The notes under the pieces: model-generated
Told to the model about the DNA's origin: nothing
The model's input: the letters and a program-made list of their open reading frames with translations, nothing else
Database searches by the model: none
Position numbers and translations under genes: made by a program
Part shown: one piece after another, positions 10,801 to 21,698 of the stretch
How the letters are laid out: every line of letters starts with the position of its first letter
Position numbering within the stretch: position 1 is the stretch's first letter
Source of the DNA: Cladopsammia gracilis
Lineage: Eukaryota > Cnidaria > Anthozoa > Scleractinia > Dendrophylliidae
DNA: 64,000 nucleotides
Reading direction: 5' to 3'
Assembly (NCBI GenBank): GCA_022457155.1
Contig: JAJGOT010000315.1
Span: 755,501 to 819,500 of the forward strand

Positions 10801-11068
10801 TAACGCTCATACAAAGCCTTTGAGCTGACAGCAAACTTTGTCTGAGTTACGTACCCCCTCTTTCACAAAATACTAATAAGCTTATAACATGTAAGCCATA
10901 ACATCTTTAACAAATGCATTACAAGTTATCTCAATAAATGCCACTTCATTTTTTCCTGTGTAAAACAAATACTAATATAAGCATCCTTGACATGACCTCG
11001 GTCAAAGTGATTGTTGACATACAGATCATGTTCTATTTCTCATTTAATTAAGTTTTCCAGCCTGTATG
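10801..11068. other. No gene seen
   Basis: AT-rich spacer before the long-TIR element. Confidence 0.3.
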
Positions 11069-11479
11069 GCGGGCCATCACTATGGCAAAAGTAGATATCA
11101 TGATATCACTGCTTGATATCATGATATCTGCTTAATATCATGATATTATGATATCATAATAACATGATATCATGATATCCGGCGTGATATCATGACGTCA
11201 TGATATCACTACGATAAGATCTCGCTTTTCTACATTAATCTCAAAACCATTCGCTAATCGGTAAACCATTTCGCAGATGTCGCGTTGTCATCTTGTCATT
11301 GTTATTTTAAATGTCTGACTGTCGAAATTACTCAAAGCGTGTCGGTTTGTGAAATATAAACCTTGTATTCTACGACCCCAGCATGCAGTTTACAACCAAC
11401 GGTATGACTTACCTAAACCGTGTCCTTTTAATTTTGGTTACAACTTTGATTTTAAGTTCATGTAGTTTTGGAGCTCCCC

Positions 11480-12060
11480 CTCGTCAGTTTCATGGAAGAG
11501 TACAAACAAAGTTTGTACGGGGATGCTCCGCCCCGAGGTCCAAACCCTTACCCTTTCATATACCGTGTTTGACAGAAAAGGTACCTTTTTCATGCCCTGA
11601 GGAAGACTAATACTATTAGTCGAAATATTGGCCATTAATAAATCTGTCCTTTGCCGTCGTGCCAGCCTTGCATTCAGTTTTGTATTTTCAGGCGTCTTTT
11701 CACATTCAACGGACACCTGGCACGAGATCTTTCACAAGGAAGATCCGGCAACTACTAGCAAGTTTAATTTGTGCGTCGTGTGAACCTCTGCATTCAAAGG
11801 TTTTTCATTGAAAATGGTACCCCTGGCCCCTTTCATATACCTTTCAATGAAAATGGTACTCCTTTCATATAGCCTTTACGTACGTGCGTCTGTTTGATAT
11901 ATTTTGAAAATCCCAACCCTTTCATACATGTATATACTTCAACTCGTGAAATCCCGACCCTTTCATATACCTCCAGCTTCAAAAAGGTACCCCTTTCGGG
12001 CGGAGCATCCCCGTGTAGCCCATTATAGGGAGTACCTCCCCAGGGGTTTTTTTGAAGAGC
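11480..12060. repeat. Degenerate CCCTTTCATATACC repeat block
   Basis: CC(T/C)TTTCATATACC-like motifs recur at about 11550, 11826, 11860 and 11955. GGGGATGCTCCGCCC (11520) has an inverted partner GGGCGGAGCATCCCC (11999-12013). This is a MITE-like family related to the 9.8-10.8 kb repeats. Confidence 0.5.
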
Positions 12061-12164
12061 TTATTATAAATACCTCATTTAATTGTTATTCTAAGGATTA
12101 TTTAATTCATGGGATCCAAATTCTGCAAATTAGAATCTCTAACAATTCATTTACACTGATTTCA

Positions 12165-13415
12165 CAGGGTCTGGAAGGGGTTCTGGGTGATCCGGGATTT
12201 AGCCGAAATTGAGTGCGTGATTCGGGAATACAAAATAAATCCAGCCGTGATTCGGGAATACTATATCAGCTGTGACGCGGGATTTGCTTTATCTGTGGTT
12301 CGTGATTCGTGATTTCCACCGACAAAATTCTGTGAAATTCAAATATTTTAGCCCGTATCAATTCACACTCACAATTTTGTCGTGTTTTATAGCGACGTGT
12401 CAAAAACTTCTTAACTCTCATACCATGTAACAACGGGTGGTTTAAGCCTATCACATGTGATCATGTGTCATTTTATACGTGGTTACAAAATCATTTACAG
12501 GCCACGGATGGGAAGCTACTGTACTTGGGAATATGGACCTGATCATCCTGTTTTCGACTTGCAATTTGTTTATTGTTTATCTCTATGCTGTGGCGAGTAA
12601 TGAGATCAGTTCCACAGTTAAGGCCCGTTTACACAGCCGATTTTTTGTGCATTTTTTGTCGCGCGCGAGTTGCATCTTCAAATCGCATGTGTAAACGGGC
12701 GGGGATTTCAGTGCGATTTGGGGTGATTTGTCGCGCGATGTCGCAGAGGTGCTGATAATGGGGGTGCTCGTTGGAAAGTTTTGAAAAATACCGTAAAAGG
12801 TACCAGAATCTCGTTTGATTGGCGTGGCTCAAAATAATTGTTACCCCTAAGAGGACCAATTCTAAAACAACACATGTCATAAGAAGCGCCCATGTCATTT
12901 TTATAAGGGAGTCCCCCTGGGTATCGCACCTAATCGCACAGGAAATCGCCGCTAGTTTACGCTTGCGACAAAAGTTGCATTGGAAAGCGTGACAAAAATC
13001 GCATCAAAAATCACATGTGTAAACGGGCCTTAAAGATCCTGGTCTCAGTTTTCCTGACTCCAAAATCGGGTACAGTGAGTAGCCAGCCCATCAACAACAA
13101 AAAAAATCGATATTCCAATTATCAGCGCAGAAAATCACAAGGATTTCCACATCTTCAAGACCCATTTTACAAATTTACATTTTACAAATTTACAGCTATT
13201 TATGAAGTCGCCTGAGGCAAAGGCCTTAAAGAAAATCCTGTAGTGGATTTCTTTCGCATAAATAAAGGCGCTACGGGGCAGAAATAGGATATATGCAAAA
13301 AAAAATTTTCACAGAGTACGTGATTCGGGAAATGACAAAAACAAGCTACGTGATTCGGGAATTTACGAAAAAATAGCCCGTGATTCGGGATCCAGACCCC
13401 CCCTTCCAGACCCTG
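12165..13415. mobile_element. Nested element with CAGGGTCTGGAAGGGG ends and GTGATTCGGGA units
   Basis: The left end CAGGGTCTGGAAGGGG (12165) is matched in reverse by CCCTTCCAGACCCTG (ends 13415). Both subterminal zones carry several (A/C)GTGATTCGGGA units: left about 12210-12320, right about 13316-13390 in the same orientation. It lies inside the 11069-13736 element and contains the 12622-13029 MITE. Confidence 0.65.
12622..13029. mobile_element. TTAA-flanked MITE (GGCCCGTTTACAC ends)
   Basis: TTAA+GGCCCGTTTACACA (12618-12635) and TGTGTAAACGGGCC+TTAA (13016-13033) are perfect inverted ends with a TTAA duplication. Subterminal GCGACAAAA / TCGCATGTGTAAACGGGC copies occur inside. Confidence 0.8.
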
Positions 13416-13736
13416 ATTCCTGATTGTAAACTGCTGGGGTCGTAGAATACAAGGTTTATATTTCACAAACCGACATTGAGAACGCGTTGAGTAATTTCAA
13501 CAGTCAGAATATTTAAAATAACAAAGATAACGCGACATTTGTGAGATCTTATCGTTGCGAAATCATGACGTCATGATATCACGCCGGAAATCATGACCAT
13601 ATCGTAGCGATATCATGACGTCATTATATCACACCGGATATCATGATATCATGTTATCATGATATCATGATATTACGCAGATATCATGATATCAAGCGTG
13701 ATATCATGATATCTACTTTTGACCGCGATGGCCCGC

Positions 13737-15046
13737 TTTTAGCAGCAAATCTTATCACTGAAAGAACAATGAACGATAGAAGAAAATCACGTTTCATTAA
13801 TGTTCCATGTACAATGTAATTGCTCACCTCAAATTCTCTCTTCTCACTCTTCGGAGCGTTATGTTATCAAATAAACCATGTCCTTTTTTCCCAACACACT
13901 AGAGATCCCAACGGCAGATGTCTACCCTTGGTTATTGGAAACGGCCCCATCAGCATAATTCGTTAAAATATCAGATTGCAAATGATCAATATGATCCACA
14001 ACAAAATTGAGGGAATACTTCTCTGCAGAATCGAGACCTCTTTGTTCTCGCGCTTCGCGCTCGTGTCTCGCGCTACGCGCTCGCGCCCCAAAACCCGCTT
14101 AACGCCTGTTATGCAGGCTAGATTATCGCCGAGACAAGAACGAGAAGAATGGCTCGTTTTAGGCGTACTTTGTCTCGTTCAATGCAGGCCGTAAAAATCA
14201 CTTCAGGCCGGATTCTCGCTATGTCAGGCTATAATTTTTCGTACGGGTTTTACCCTTCTTAATCTATTAATACCGGCTACTAGAAATAGGTCAGTGTCTT
14301 TTAAAACCTCTTTGAACGCTCACAAGGCAATTCACCCTTCACGCTTTCCTCCCACACCGCTATAAACAAATACCCTTTACACAAACAACCTTTTAATCAA
14401 TTTATTAGCCTACGCACATCCCCATTTACTTCTCCTACACCACATATTAACTTATCTACTCTCAAATCTCCAAAATCCGGGGGTGGGGGGAGACTTCCAC
14501 ATAAAATTTACAATTAGTAGCTCTTAATGATAAAACTTCTTTTAAACCATGCCCATCTAACGAAATTCTAAAAGGACACCCCGTCATTTTCATATGGCAG
14601 ACCCCCCCCGGCGTGTCAATAAGTGACTACGAAACAGCAACCATTTTATATATTGGGCAGGCTTGGCGACAAGCCAGCCCAATCAACAACGTCTTTAACG
14701 CAAAATGTAACAATTTTTCAATAGCTATTGACCTTATTCCTATTACATAGTGTGAAAACAGAGTTTTTTAACACTGTGGACAATAGCGACTTTTTGACTC
14801 GGGGACGGCTTCTCAACCGGGGGGAACACTCTCTGTCTTCGAGAAGTCCGGATTTTTTTACAGACAACATATCCGAGATGAATAGAACAGACAGAAGTTT
14901 GGTCCAACGTAGTTTAATGAGAAACAGAATACAAGCCGCGATGATAAACATATTGAACTTATTCATTTTTGATAAAACTTGACGTTTCGTATGCTATTAC
15001 ATACATTTTCGAAACTGACTGTTACAGTGTTGAAAACAACACGATC
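13737..15046. other. Repeat-derived spacer, no gene recognised
   Basis: It contains a CG-rich CTCGCGCTTCGCGCTCGTG-type repeat (14045-14090). The AAGCCAGCCCAATCAAC stretch near 14670 resembles nothing known. Overlapping ORFs at 14718-14982 on both strands look like chance. Confidence 0.35.
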
Positions 15047-15170
15047 TCCTCTCTGAATTAACGATTATCGTTAATTCTTAAATTGCTCCGAATTAACGAT
15101 TATAGTTAATTCCGAACACTGTTTCCCAGGACATTTCAGAAAAGAAGAAATAAAAAAAAACATGTTATTT

Positions 15171-15240
15171 GGACTGCGGGATTCGAACCCGGAACTACCG
15201 CTACTAGGAACGTCTTCTTACCACTAGACTACCGAACAAC
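15171..15240 (-). repeat. tRNA-derived (SINE-like) A/B-box segment
   Basis: On the minus strand an A-box-like TAGTCTAGTGGTAAGA (15231-15216) is followed by a consensus B box GGTTCGAATCC (15189-15179). The T-arm is nearly complete but the flanks do not form an acceptor stem, so I read it as tRNA-derived, not a working tRNA gene. Confidence 0.65.
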
Positions 15241-15489
15241 AAGGCGATGCATGGGAAATTACATGTGCAAGATATTTATTTGAGTCTTACATAGAATATC
15301 ATTGATCTACAGTGATTAGGCCTAAGCGCTGATTTCAAATGGTTAGCTTTTTGTTGAGGTTTGGTGATCAAGCTTTTCCATTTACTTTCTAAAGTTATTT
15401 TCAAGCGAGTGATTTTATAGGCTTACTACAGGGTGTAGAATAAGCGCGTGAATTTTATTATGCTAAAAAATTGAGTTTTGCTCAACCAG

Positions 15490-15572
15490 CAGCATGGTGG
15501 TCCAGTGGTTAGAAGAGAGGATAAGTCAGCGAAGGGTCGTAGCAAGTAGGTTCGAGTCCTGTCCGAACACTA
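15490..15572 (+). repeat. tRNA-derived (SINE-like) A/B-box segment, opposite orientation
   Basis: Plus-strand TGGTCCAGTGGTTAGA (15498-15513) and GGTTCGAGTCC (15549-15559) form an A/B pol III box pair. No acceptor stem is visible. It faces the minus-strand copy at 15171-15240. Confidence 0.6.
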
Positions 15573-15690
15573 AGGATTGTTCTTTTTCAACAAAAATGCT
15601 GATTTCCCAGAATTCCTTCAGACTGTCAGTGTTCGGAATTAACTATAATCGTTAATTCGGAGCAATTTAAAAATTAACGATAATCATTAA

Positions 15691-17398
15691 GGTGTTTCCC
15701 TCCAGTTTCCATGTAGCCGCACCGACCATTTTTAAGCGGCCGTTTAACTAACTTTCCTTTATTGAATTAGTATGAAACTTACACAAAATATTGCACAAAG
15801 TTTGAAGTTTATATGATTGTAATAATTTTGTAAATCGGATTTAAAATTGCGGAGATAAACGAGAAACATTGAAATCACTTGAGTCTAAATTCCGAGCGAT
15901 TGCGATGGCATCTGGAAAAATCAAAACTATTACGATAAACTATGACATATGGCAAACAAAATATCTAAAAATTAGAAACTTTTGTCAAGCCGATTTTGAG
16001 TAAATCAGAAAAACATTTCGAACTTGTGATTTTGCATTTGTATGAGCACATCTACAAAATCCTCAATTAAGCTTATAAAAGTTTAATTTCTCAATCTCAA
16101 ATTTACGCCAAAATGTGTGTTTATAGTATGAGATGAAACTATGAAAGTTTGAAAGCGTTTCTCGTTTTATTTTTGGAGATTCGATTTTTTATAGGAAACC
16201 ATAGTTTTTTGACTGAGTCCTTGATATTGTAGTTTTAGCGCTTTTCTATATATTTCAAAAACAGCATTATCTCGAAGTTTCATCTTGATTGAAACATTGC
16301 AACATGGTCAAATAAAATAATAAAGTTCACCCAAAACGCGATTGAGACTTTGTGTTTTGATTGCACGGTTGAAGGCGCGCAAAGACGCTTTAATTAATTA
16401 ATTCAGGTGAAGCGCAACGCATTTCTGCGTGACCATCATGTTTTGCGGAGTAATGTTTAGGGGCTGTGTTCCACGTTATTTTTATCATTCCCGCGAATTT
16501 TAGTGGGACGTTTATTTTAAAGCAGTTTTTTTATTCGCATTTGACGTGCACTGGACACTCTCGACATTTTGAATTGTAGGGAAAAGAAAGAAGTCAACTC
16601 GACTTGCATAATTCTCAACACGCAGAAATGCGTTTCACTTCATCTGAATTAATTAAAGCGTCTTTGCGACGTGCGCCTTCAACCGTGCAATCAAAGCACA
16701 ACTTCTAAATCCCGTTTTAGGTGAACTTTATTATTTTATTTGACCATGTTGCAATGTTTCAATCAAGATGAAACTTCGAGACAATGTTGTTCATATTATA
16801 AAGAAACGACTATAAAAGTTTAAAAAAAATCTATCTCGCGGTTTTTGAAATATGTAGAAATGTGCTAAAACTACAATATCAAGAACTCAGTCAAAAAACA
16901 ACGGTTTCCTATAGAAAATCGAATCTCCAAAACTAAAACGAGAAACGCTTTCAAACTTTCATAGTTTCATCTCATACTATAAACACACATTTTGACGTAA
17001 ATTTGCGATTGAGAAATTAAACTTTTATAAGCTTAATTGAGGATTTTGTAGATGTGCTCATACAAATGCAAAATCACAAGTTCGAAATGTTTTTCTGATT
17101 CACTCAAAATCGGCTTGACAAAATTTTCTAATTTTTAGATATTTTGTTTGCCATATGTCATAGTTTATCGTAATAGTTTTGATTTTTCTAGATGCCATCC
17201 CAATCGCTGGGAATTTAGACTCAAGTGATTTCAATGTTTCTTGTTTATCTCCGCAATTTTAAATCCGATTTACAAAATTGTTACACTATTATAAACTTCA
17301 AACTTTGTACAATACTTTGTGTAAGTTTCATACTAATTCAATAAAGGAAAGTTAGTTAAACGGCCGATTAAAAATGGTCGGTGCGGCTGCACAACACC
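15691..17398. mobile_element. 1.7 kb giant fold-back element, TTAA TSD
   Basis: Two arms of roughly 750-780 bp (15691-about 16440 and about 16617-17398) are inverted copies with scattered differences around a spacer of about 175 bp. The ends are GGTGTT...GCCGCACCGACCATTTTTAA and its reverse. TTAA flanks both sides (15687-15690 and 17399-17402). It interrupts the right TIR of the tRNA-box element: joining the flanks at one TTAA restores that TIR. No coding capacity was seen. Confidence 0.9.
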
Positions 17399-17418
17399 TT
17401 AATTCAAAGAGGAGGACG

Positions 17419-17776
17419 GGTTGATACAAGAATGCTGGTGTCGCGGTTTCTCGGTTCCTCACATTTTTTGGTGCGCCCTGAAGAAGAAACATTGTTCTAT
17501 TGAGGTTTGTTGTCTATGCTTGTAGCAACATGCACCAAAAAACGGATCGAGGAACTGAGAAACCGCAACACTGACATTCTTGTGTTGACGTCACAGCGGA
17601 CTATTTCCAGTCTTTCTTCTTGCGCGGTTTTGTAACCCACCGGAAGTGCAATTTCACGTTTTTAGACGCTATAACAGGGAAAAGAAAATCTATATCGAAA
17701 AAAATCTTTCGATTTTCTTATCAGAACGCCATGTAGATTCCATCAAGCAAATAAAAAAATATCTGTCATATACACT
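17419..17776. mobile_element. Second, truncated Kolobok-like hairpin element
   Basis: It matches the 7639-8169 element from GAATGCTGGTGTCGCGGTTTC through the loop and the complete right arm, ending ...CTGTCATATACACT before TTAA (17777-17780). The outer left arm is missing. The THAP-like start is degenerate: the ATG and the first Cys are lost. Confidence 0.7.
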
Positions 17777-17782
17777 TTAACA

Positions 17783-17999
17783 ACTGACATATAAAAAGTA
17801 ACAGCTAATTAATAAAGCATGCATCAGCTTCTCGCTACTGACGTTTGCATTAAAAGCTGGCTTCAGTTCTTGTATAAGCAACGTTTCTTTGATTTTACAG
17901 TGGAAATCAGTTTTGCCCGACGCTAAGAAATCAAAGTGATCCCACTTGATGTAATGCAAACGTCAGTAGCGAGAAGCTGATGCTGTATTAATTAGCTGT
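17783..17999 (-). pseudogene. GIY-YIG/Penelope-type reverse transcriptase C-terminal fragment in an inverted repeat
   Basis: Minus-strand codons at 17959-17800 read KWDHFDFLASGKTDFHCKIK, then ETLLIQELKPAFN and SSEKL. I recognise this as the C-terminal end of cnidarian RT proteins carrying a GIY-YIG nuclease. Arms 17801-17852 and 17952-17999 are inverted copies of about 48 bp, so the fragment sits in a fold-back. No upstream RT remains. Confidence 0.6.
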
Positions 18000-18649
18000 T
18001 TCTTATAGTGCATCGAGGCCAAGCTGTCCTCGATGAAATTCAAGTTAACAACACGACTGAATATGGGCACGTTTTATAAACAATTCTCTAAAACTAACGA
18101 GAACACAAAGGAAAAGTCAATGAAAAAAATGATATCAACATAAATTCCCATCGAAAAATGTAATTTATATTACCTTTAATTCACTCGACTGCTTGGAAAT
18201 TCGTTAAAATTAACTGGGCTTCTTCGGTTCTGAAGTATTGCCCCGCATTGATAAAAAACATATGAAGTTCCTCGAAGCAAGATTTTGTCCCTGAAAGCTC
18301 TTCTTTTTCCACATTAGCAGCTTCTGGGTATCCTTTAATTAGTAAACCTGTCTTGAGTAGCAAACCGCGAAAAAATGCAGGCCTGAAAAACGACTTTGCG
18401 CAACACAACAAGAGAGAGTTTTCACTGCAGCTAACGTGACATCGGCCGTGTAGCCGCGCGAAAAACAAAGCCTCGTTTTGGTTCCAAATTGCTAAGATCC
18501 CGGATGTTGTGTGGCGTCATACACGCATGTTTTGCGACGTCATACGCGCCTGCGAGCTAGCCTTGCCCAACGGCGCGGGAGGTACACGGACCGACGCGCC
18601 CGTGAAACATTCCGCTAGCCATGACCATGAAAAATAACGGGCACGGTCG
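18000..18649. other. No gene recognised
   Basis: A 95-codon minus ORF (18181-18468) is open and contains several cysteines and a hydrophobic stretch, but I cannot identify it. The right part (18520-18640) is CpG-richer. Confidence 0.35.
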
Positions 18650-19420
18650 CGAACAGGGAGATTACAACATTTACGTCCAAAACTGGCAGCGGGACATGAA
18701 AGAGGCGTACCAGATAGCTTAACATAATGCAAAGAAGGTTGCTGAGTGCAGTAAGGAATATTACAACAGAAGTGTTTCAGGTGAAGTGCTGCAGCCAGGA
18801 GATCGGGTGCTACTTAGGAACTTAACAGAACGGGGTGGACCAGGAAAATTACGATCGCACTGGGAGAACGTTATCCACGTGGTAGTTGAACGAATGGGAG
18901 ACCAAAGTTCAGTTTACAAAGTTAAATCCGAAAGCGGGAGTGGTCGCACAAAAGTGCTTCATCGAAATTTATTACTGCCATTTGATGCCCTGGAGCAGGA
19001 TACCTCAGGTACGAGAGTTGCTACGCGTTCCAGGAGGAGAGTTGCAGATATATCGTCCTTGCCCATGACAGGAGATGATTTTCAGACCTCGGAGGAAGAA
19101 GAAGATGATGAAGATGATATAGCTATCATGGACCTTGGGGCTAATGGACCTACAGAACCTGCAGAAGAAGAAATTGCTGACTATGACGGAGCTGAAGGAT
19201 CGGATGAGGAGGATATTGCTGAGCAGAATATACCGTCTAAAGAACCTGCCGAACCTGCAGGGGAAGAGATTGCTGACTATGACGGAACTGAAGAATAAGA
19301 TGAGGAGGATACTGCAGAGCAAAATATGCCGATTCGGCCACAGCGCCAACGACGATCATGATCACCTCAGATCTTGACTTACAGCTCATTGGGCAACCCA
19401 GAGTACCAGCATGTTGAACC
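18650..19420 (+). pseudogene. Ty3/Gypsy retrotransposon pol C-terminus (integrase end)
   Basis: The frame from about 18660 reads YVQNWQRDMKEAYQIA, an in-frame stop near 18720, then KEYYNRSVSGEVLQPGDRVL, NLTERGGPGKLRSHWE and VLHRNLLLP. The LQPGDRVL...GPGKL..W pattern is the C-terminal chromo/SH3-like end of Gypsy integrases. An acidic tail of repeated EEIADYDG units follows. A stop at 19296 is followed by the same frame to about 19420. The reverse transcriptase and most of the integrase are absent. Confidence 0.8.
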
Positions 19421-19739
19421 ATTTATCAGCTGCTCTTTTGTTAACTCTATCCAGGTTCCATGGATGACATCAGCTGCACCTGCAGGTCATTTTAGAGCGT
19501 CCCTCTATTACGGGTTTGCCCAGTACTTCTCAATATGTTTGATGTTAGAGGAACTTGTCTGAAATTCGAACATTTCAATGGAAAACTGTTTGCTGGTAGA
19601 GAAACTTGTCTGAAATTTGAACATTTTAGTGGAAAAAGCTCGTGCAAGAGGACAATACCAAGTGTTGATAGACATTGACAATGTTTCTGTTAATTATTGT
19701 GTGCTGTTAAGGGGACTCTTTCATTTTCGGCGGGGGGAG

Positions 19740-19945
19740 TGTGTAGAGTGTGTGACATCTTATGTACGTGACATAATTATACCGAAATGCATGCTGGTAG
19801 CTTAGAGGGACGGACCATGTGCTTGAGCAGTCGAGCGTCGTTTTGAGATTGCTGATCTATGTAAAAGTACGGAGTTTGTACTACACAAATTATTAAACTT
19901 ACATTCAGCTGATATTAATCTTTTATCTCTTTCATACATTTTACA
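19740..19945 (+). repeat. Gypsy 3' LTR (left part) with polypurine tract
   Basis: A purine run GGCGGGGGGAG (19729-19739) is immediately followed by TGTGTAGAGTGTGTGAC, a typical PPT/LTR junction downstream of pol. The LTR runs to the LINE insertion at 19946; part of it may continue after 21698. The 5' LTR is not in the window. Confidence 0.6.
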
Positions 19946-21685
19946 CCACCATTTTACACCATTTGCTACCACCAGGAAGTTGGCAGGTAAATTTCAACAG
20001 ACTAGCAGCCAAGTAAAGGACAAGGACGGTAATATCTTGACAAGGGAAGATGAGCAGCTTAAGCGGTGGGCACAATACTTCAATGATCTCCTCAATCGAC
20101 CTCCCCCGCCAGAACTTCCAATAATTCCGGAGGCTTCAGCTGAGCTGAATGTGAACTGCGGGAAGCCATCCAAGATAGAGATCGTGCGTTCCATCAAGAT
20201 GCTTAAGTCAGGGAAAGCAGCTGGCCCAGATAACATACCTCCACAGTCCCTGAAAGCTGACCCCAACCTATCAGCAGATATCCTCTATGGCTTGTTTGGA
20301 AAGATATGGGAAGAGGAGGAGATGCCCCAGGACTGGAATGAGAGCTACATTGTAAAACTGCCAAAGAAAGGTGACCGCCGGGAGTGCAAGAACTACAGAG
20401 GAATATCCTTGATGTCAGCGGTAGGGAAGGTGCTGAACAGAATTATCCTGCTTCGTCTTCAAGGGGCTGTGGACGCTACATTGAGTGATCAGCAGGCTGG
20501 CTTCAGGAAGGACCACTCCTGCATCGACCAAATAGCCACACTTAGGATAATCATCGAGCAGTCAATTGAATGGAACACTTCTCTTTACGTCAATTTTATC
20601 GACTTTGAAAAGGCTTTTGATAGCCTCGATAGAAGTGTTCTTTGGTGCCTTATGAGACACTATGGCATACCGGGCAAATTCATTCGAATCATCAAAAACA
20701 CCTATGATAAGATGACTCGCAAAGTCCTTCACGCTAGTGGATTGTCAGATAGCTTCATGGTCAACACTGGGGCCAAGCAAGGTTGTTTGATGGCACCGTT
20801 TTTGTTTCTACTTGCTATGGACTGGATCATGAAGGAAACAACTAGAGAACAGCGAAATGGCATCCAGTGGAACTTATTGGAGCAACTTGAAGATCTAGAG
20901 TTCGCTGATGATATCGCCCTGGTGTCAAGTAACAACCAAAAAATGCAGGACAAAACAGCACGGCTAACAGCTAATTCCATCAAGTTAGGCCTGCATCCGA
21001 ATGTGAGCAAGACCAAGGTTATGAAGGTCAACTGCACCAACAACAGACCAGTTAAAATGAGGGATACCATCTTGGAGGAAGTAACATCTTTTGTCTACCT
21101 AGGCAGTGTAGTCGGCATTGAAGGAGGTTCCGATGAAGATATCAAGGTCAGGATAAACAAAGCCAGAGTAGCTTTCAACACGCTGAGGAAAGTGTGGTCC
21201 TCCCCCTTCATCTCACGGAGAACCAAATTTAGAATTTTCAATACCAATGTGAAAGCAATCCTCCTCTATGGCTCAGAAACTTGGAGAACAACTAAGCAAA
21301 TGACCCAGAAATTACAGTCCTTCGTCAACAAGTGCCTTAGGCGAATTTTAAAAATCAGTTGGACAGACAGGGTAACGAACGAGAGGCTGTGGGAGTTAGC
21401 AGGCGAGGAACCAATCGTAACTCAGATCTCAAGGAGAAAGTGGAGATGGATAGGTCACACCTTAAGAAAACCGGCTAACAACATCACCCGACAGGCGCTA
21501 CGTTGGAACCCCCAGGGCAAGAGAAAGAGGGGTCGCCCCAGGAACTCTTGGAGAAGGGATGTAGAGTCCCAAATGAGAAACTGGGGCCACACTTGGAACA
21601 CCTTTGACAGGATTGCCCAGGACAGAAGCCGATGGAGAACGGAAGTGGTCAATGGCCTATGCTCCACCTGGAGCTAAGGGCAATC
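19946..21685 (+). mobile_element. 5'-truncated LINE inserted in the Gypsy LTR
   Basis: The 13-mer CATACATTTTACA occurs exactly on both sides (19933-19945 and 21686-21698), a target duplication of the size made by LINE target-primed insertion. The body is an RT open reading frame; the endonuclease part is missing at the 5' end, as usual for LINE copies. Confidence 0.85.
19980..21677 (+). CDS. Non-LTR retrotransposon reverse transcriptase, ORF2 C-terminal part
   Basis: 565 codons without interruption. RT motifs appear in order: SGKAAGPDNIPPQSLK (about residue 76), LPKKGDRRECKNYRGISLMS (126), NFIDFEKAFDSLDR with the first catalytic Asp (205), GAKQGCLMAPFLF (266), FADDIAL with the catalytic DD (310), then YLGSVVG. 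The C-terminal domain includes GHTLRKPANNITRQALRWNP and KRKRGRPRNSWRRD, seen in RTE-like and related endonuclease-RT proteins. The apurinic endonuclease domain is missing, so the copy cannot act alone. The first Met is arbitrary because the frame is truncated by the insertion. Clade assignment (RTE-like) is tentative. Confidence 0.9.
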   Translation: MAGKFQQTSSQVKDKDGNILTREDEQLKRWAQYFNDLLNRPPPPELPIIPEASAELNVNCGKPSKIEIVRSIKMLKSGKAAGPDNIPPQSLKADPNLSADILYGLFGKIWEEEEMPQDWNESYIVKLPKKGDRRECKNYRGISLMSAVGKVLNRIILLRLQGAVDATLSDQQAGFRKDHSCIDQIATLRIIIEQSIEWNTSLYVNFIDFEKAFDSLDRSVLWCLMRHYGIPGKFIRIIKNTYDKMTRKVLHASGLSDSFMVNTGAKQGCLMAPFLFLLAMDWIMKETTREQRNGIQWNLLEQLEDLEFADDIALVSSNNQKMQDKTARLTANSIKLGLHPNVSKTKVMKVNCTNNRPVKMRDTILEEVTSFVYLGSVVGIEGGSDEDIKVRINKARVAFNTLRKVWSSPFISRRTKFRIFNTNVKAILLYGSETWRTTKQMTQKLQSFVNKCLRRILKISWTDRVTNERLWELAGEEPIVTQISRRKWRWIGHTLRKPANNITRQALRWNPQGKRKRGRPRNSWRRDVESQMRNWGHTWNTFDRIAQDRSRWRTEVVNGLCSTWS

Positions 21686-21698
21686 CATACATTTTACA

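Larger units (their letters stand above)
11069..13736. mobile_element. 2.7 kb element with about 320-bp TIRs rich in ATGATATC
   Basis: GCGGGCCATC...AAAAGTAGATATCATGATATC at 11069 is matched in reverse ending at 13736. The inverted similarity continues for about 320 bp on each side (to about 11395 and from about 13426), through GTCGGTTTGTGAAATATAAACC. The outer part of each TIR is an array of ATCATGATATC/ATGACGTCATGATATC palindromes. No clear target duplication was found. The interior holds at least two further nested elements and no transposase. Confidence 0.8.
15047..17413. mobile_element. TIR element with two opposed tRNA-like boxes, split by a giant hairpin
   Basis: TCCTCTCTGAATTAACGATT...CGTTAATTC (15047-15080, continuing to about 15120) is matched in reverse by 15629-15690 plus 17399-17413, once the inserted 15691-17398 hairpin is removed. 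TIRs are about 75 bp. The uninterrupted element would be about 660 bp. Inside are two tRNA-promoter-like segments pointing toward each other. Confidence 0.8.

Noticed and set aside
11383..11610. 75-aa ORF with a signal-peptide-like start
   Set aside because: It begins in the TIR of a transposable element and continues into degenerate MITE repeats; no splice or homology support.
15171..15572. Two tRNA genes
   Set aside because: A and B boxes are present, but no 7-bp acceptor stems or full cloverleaf can be formed. They are treated as tRNA-derived repeat parts.
19005..19349. Minus-strand 114-aa ORF rich in Phe/Leu/Ser
   Set aside because: Antisense shadow of the Gypsy acidic tail.
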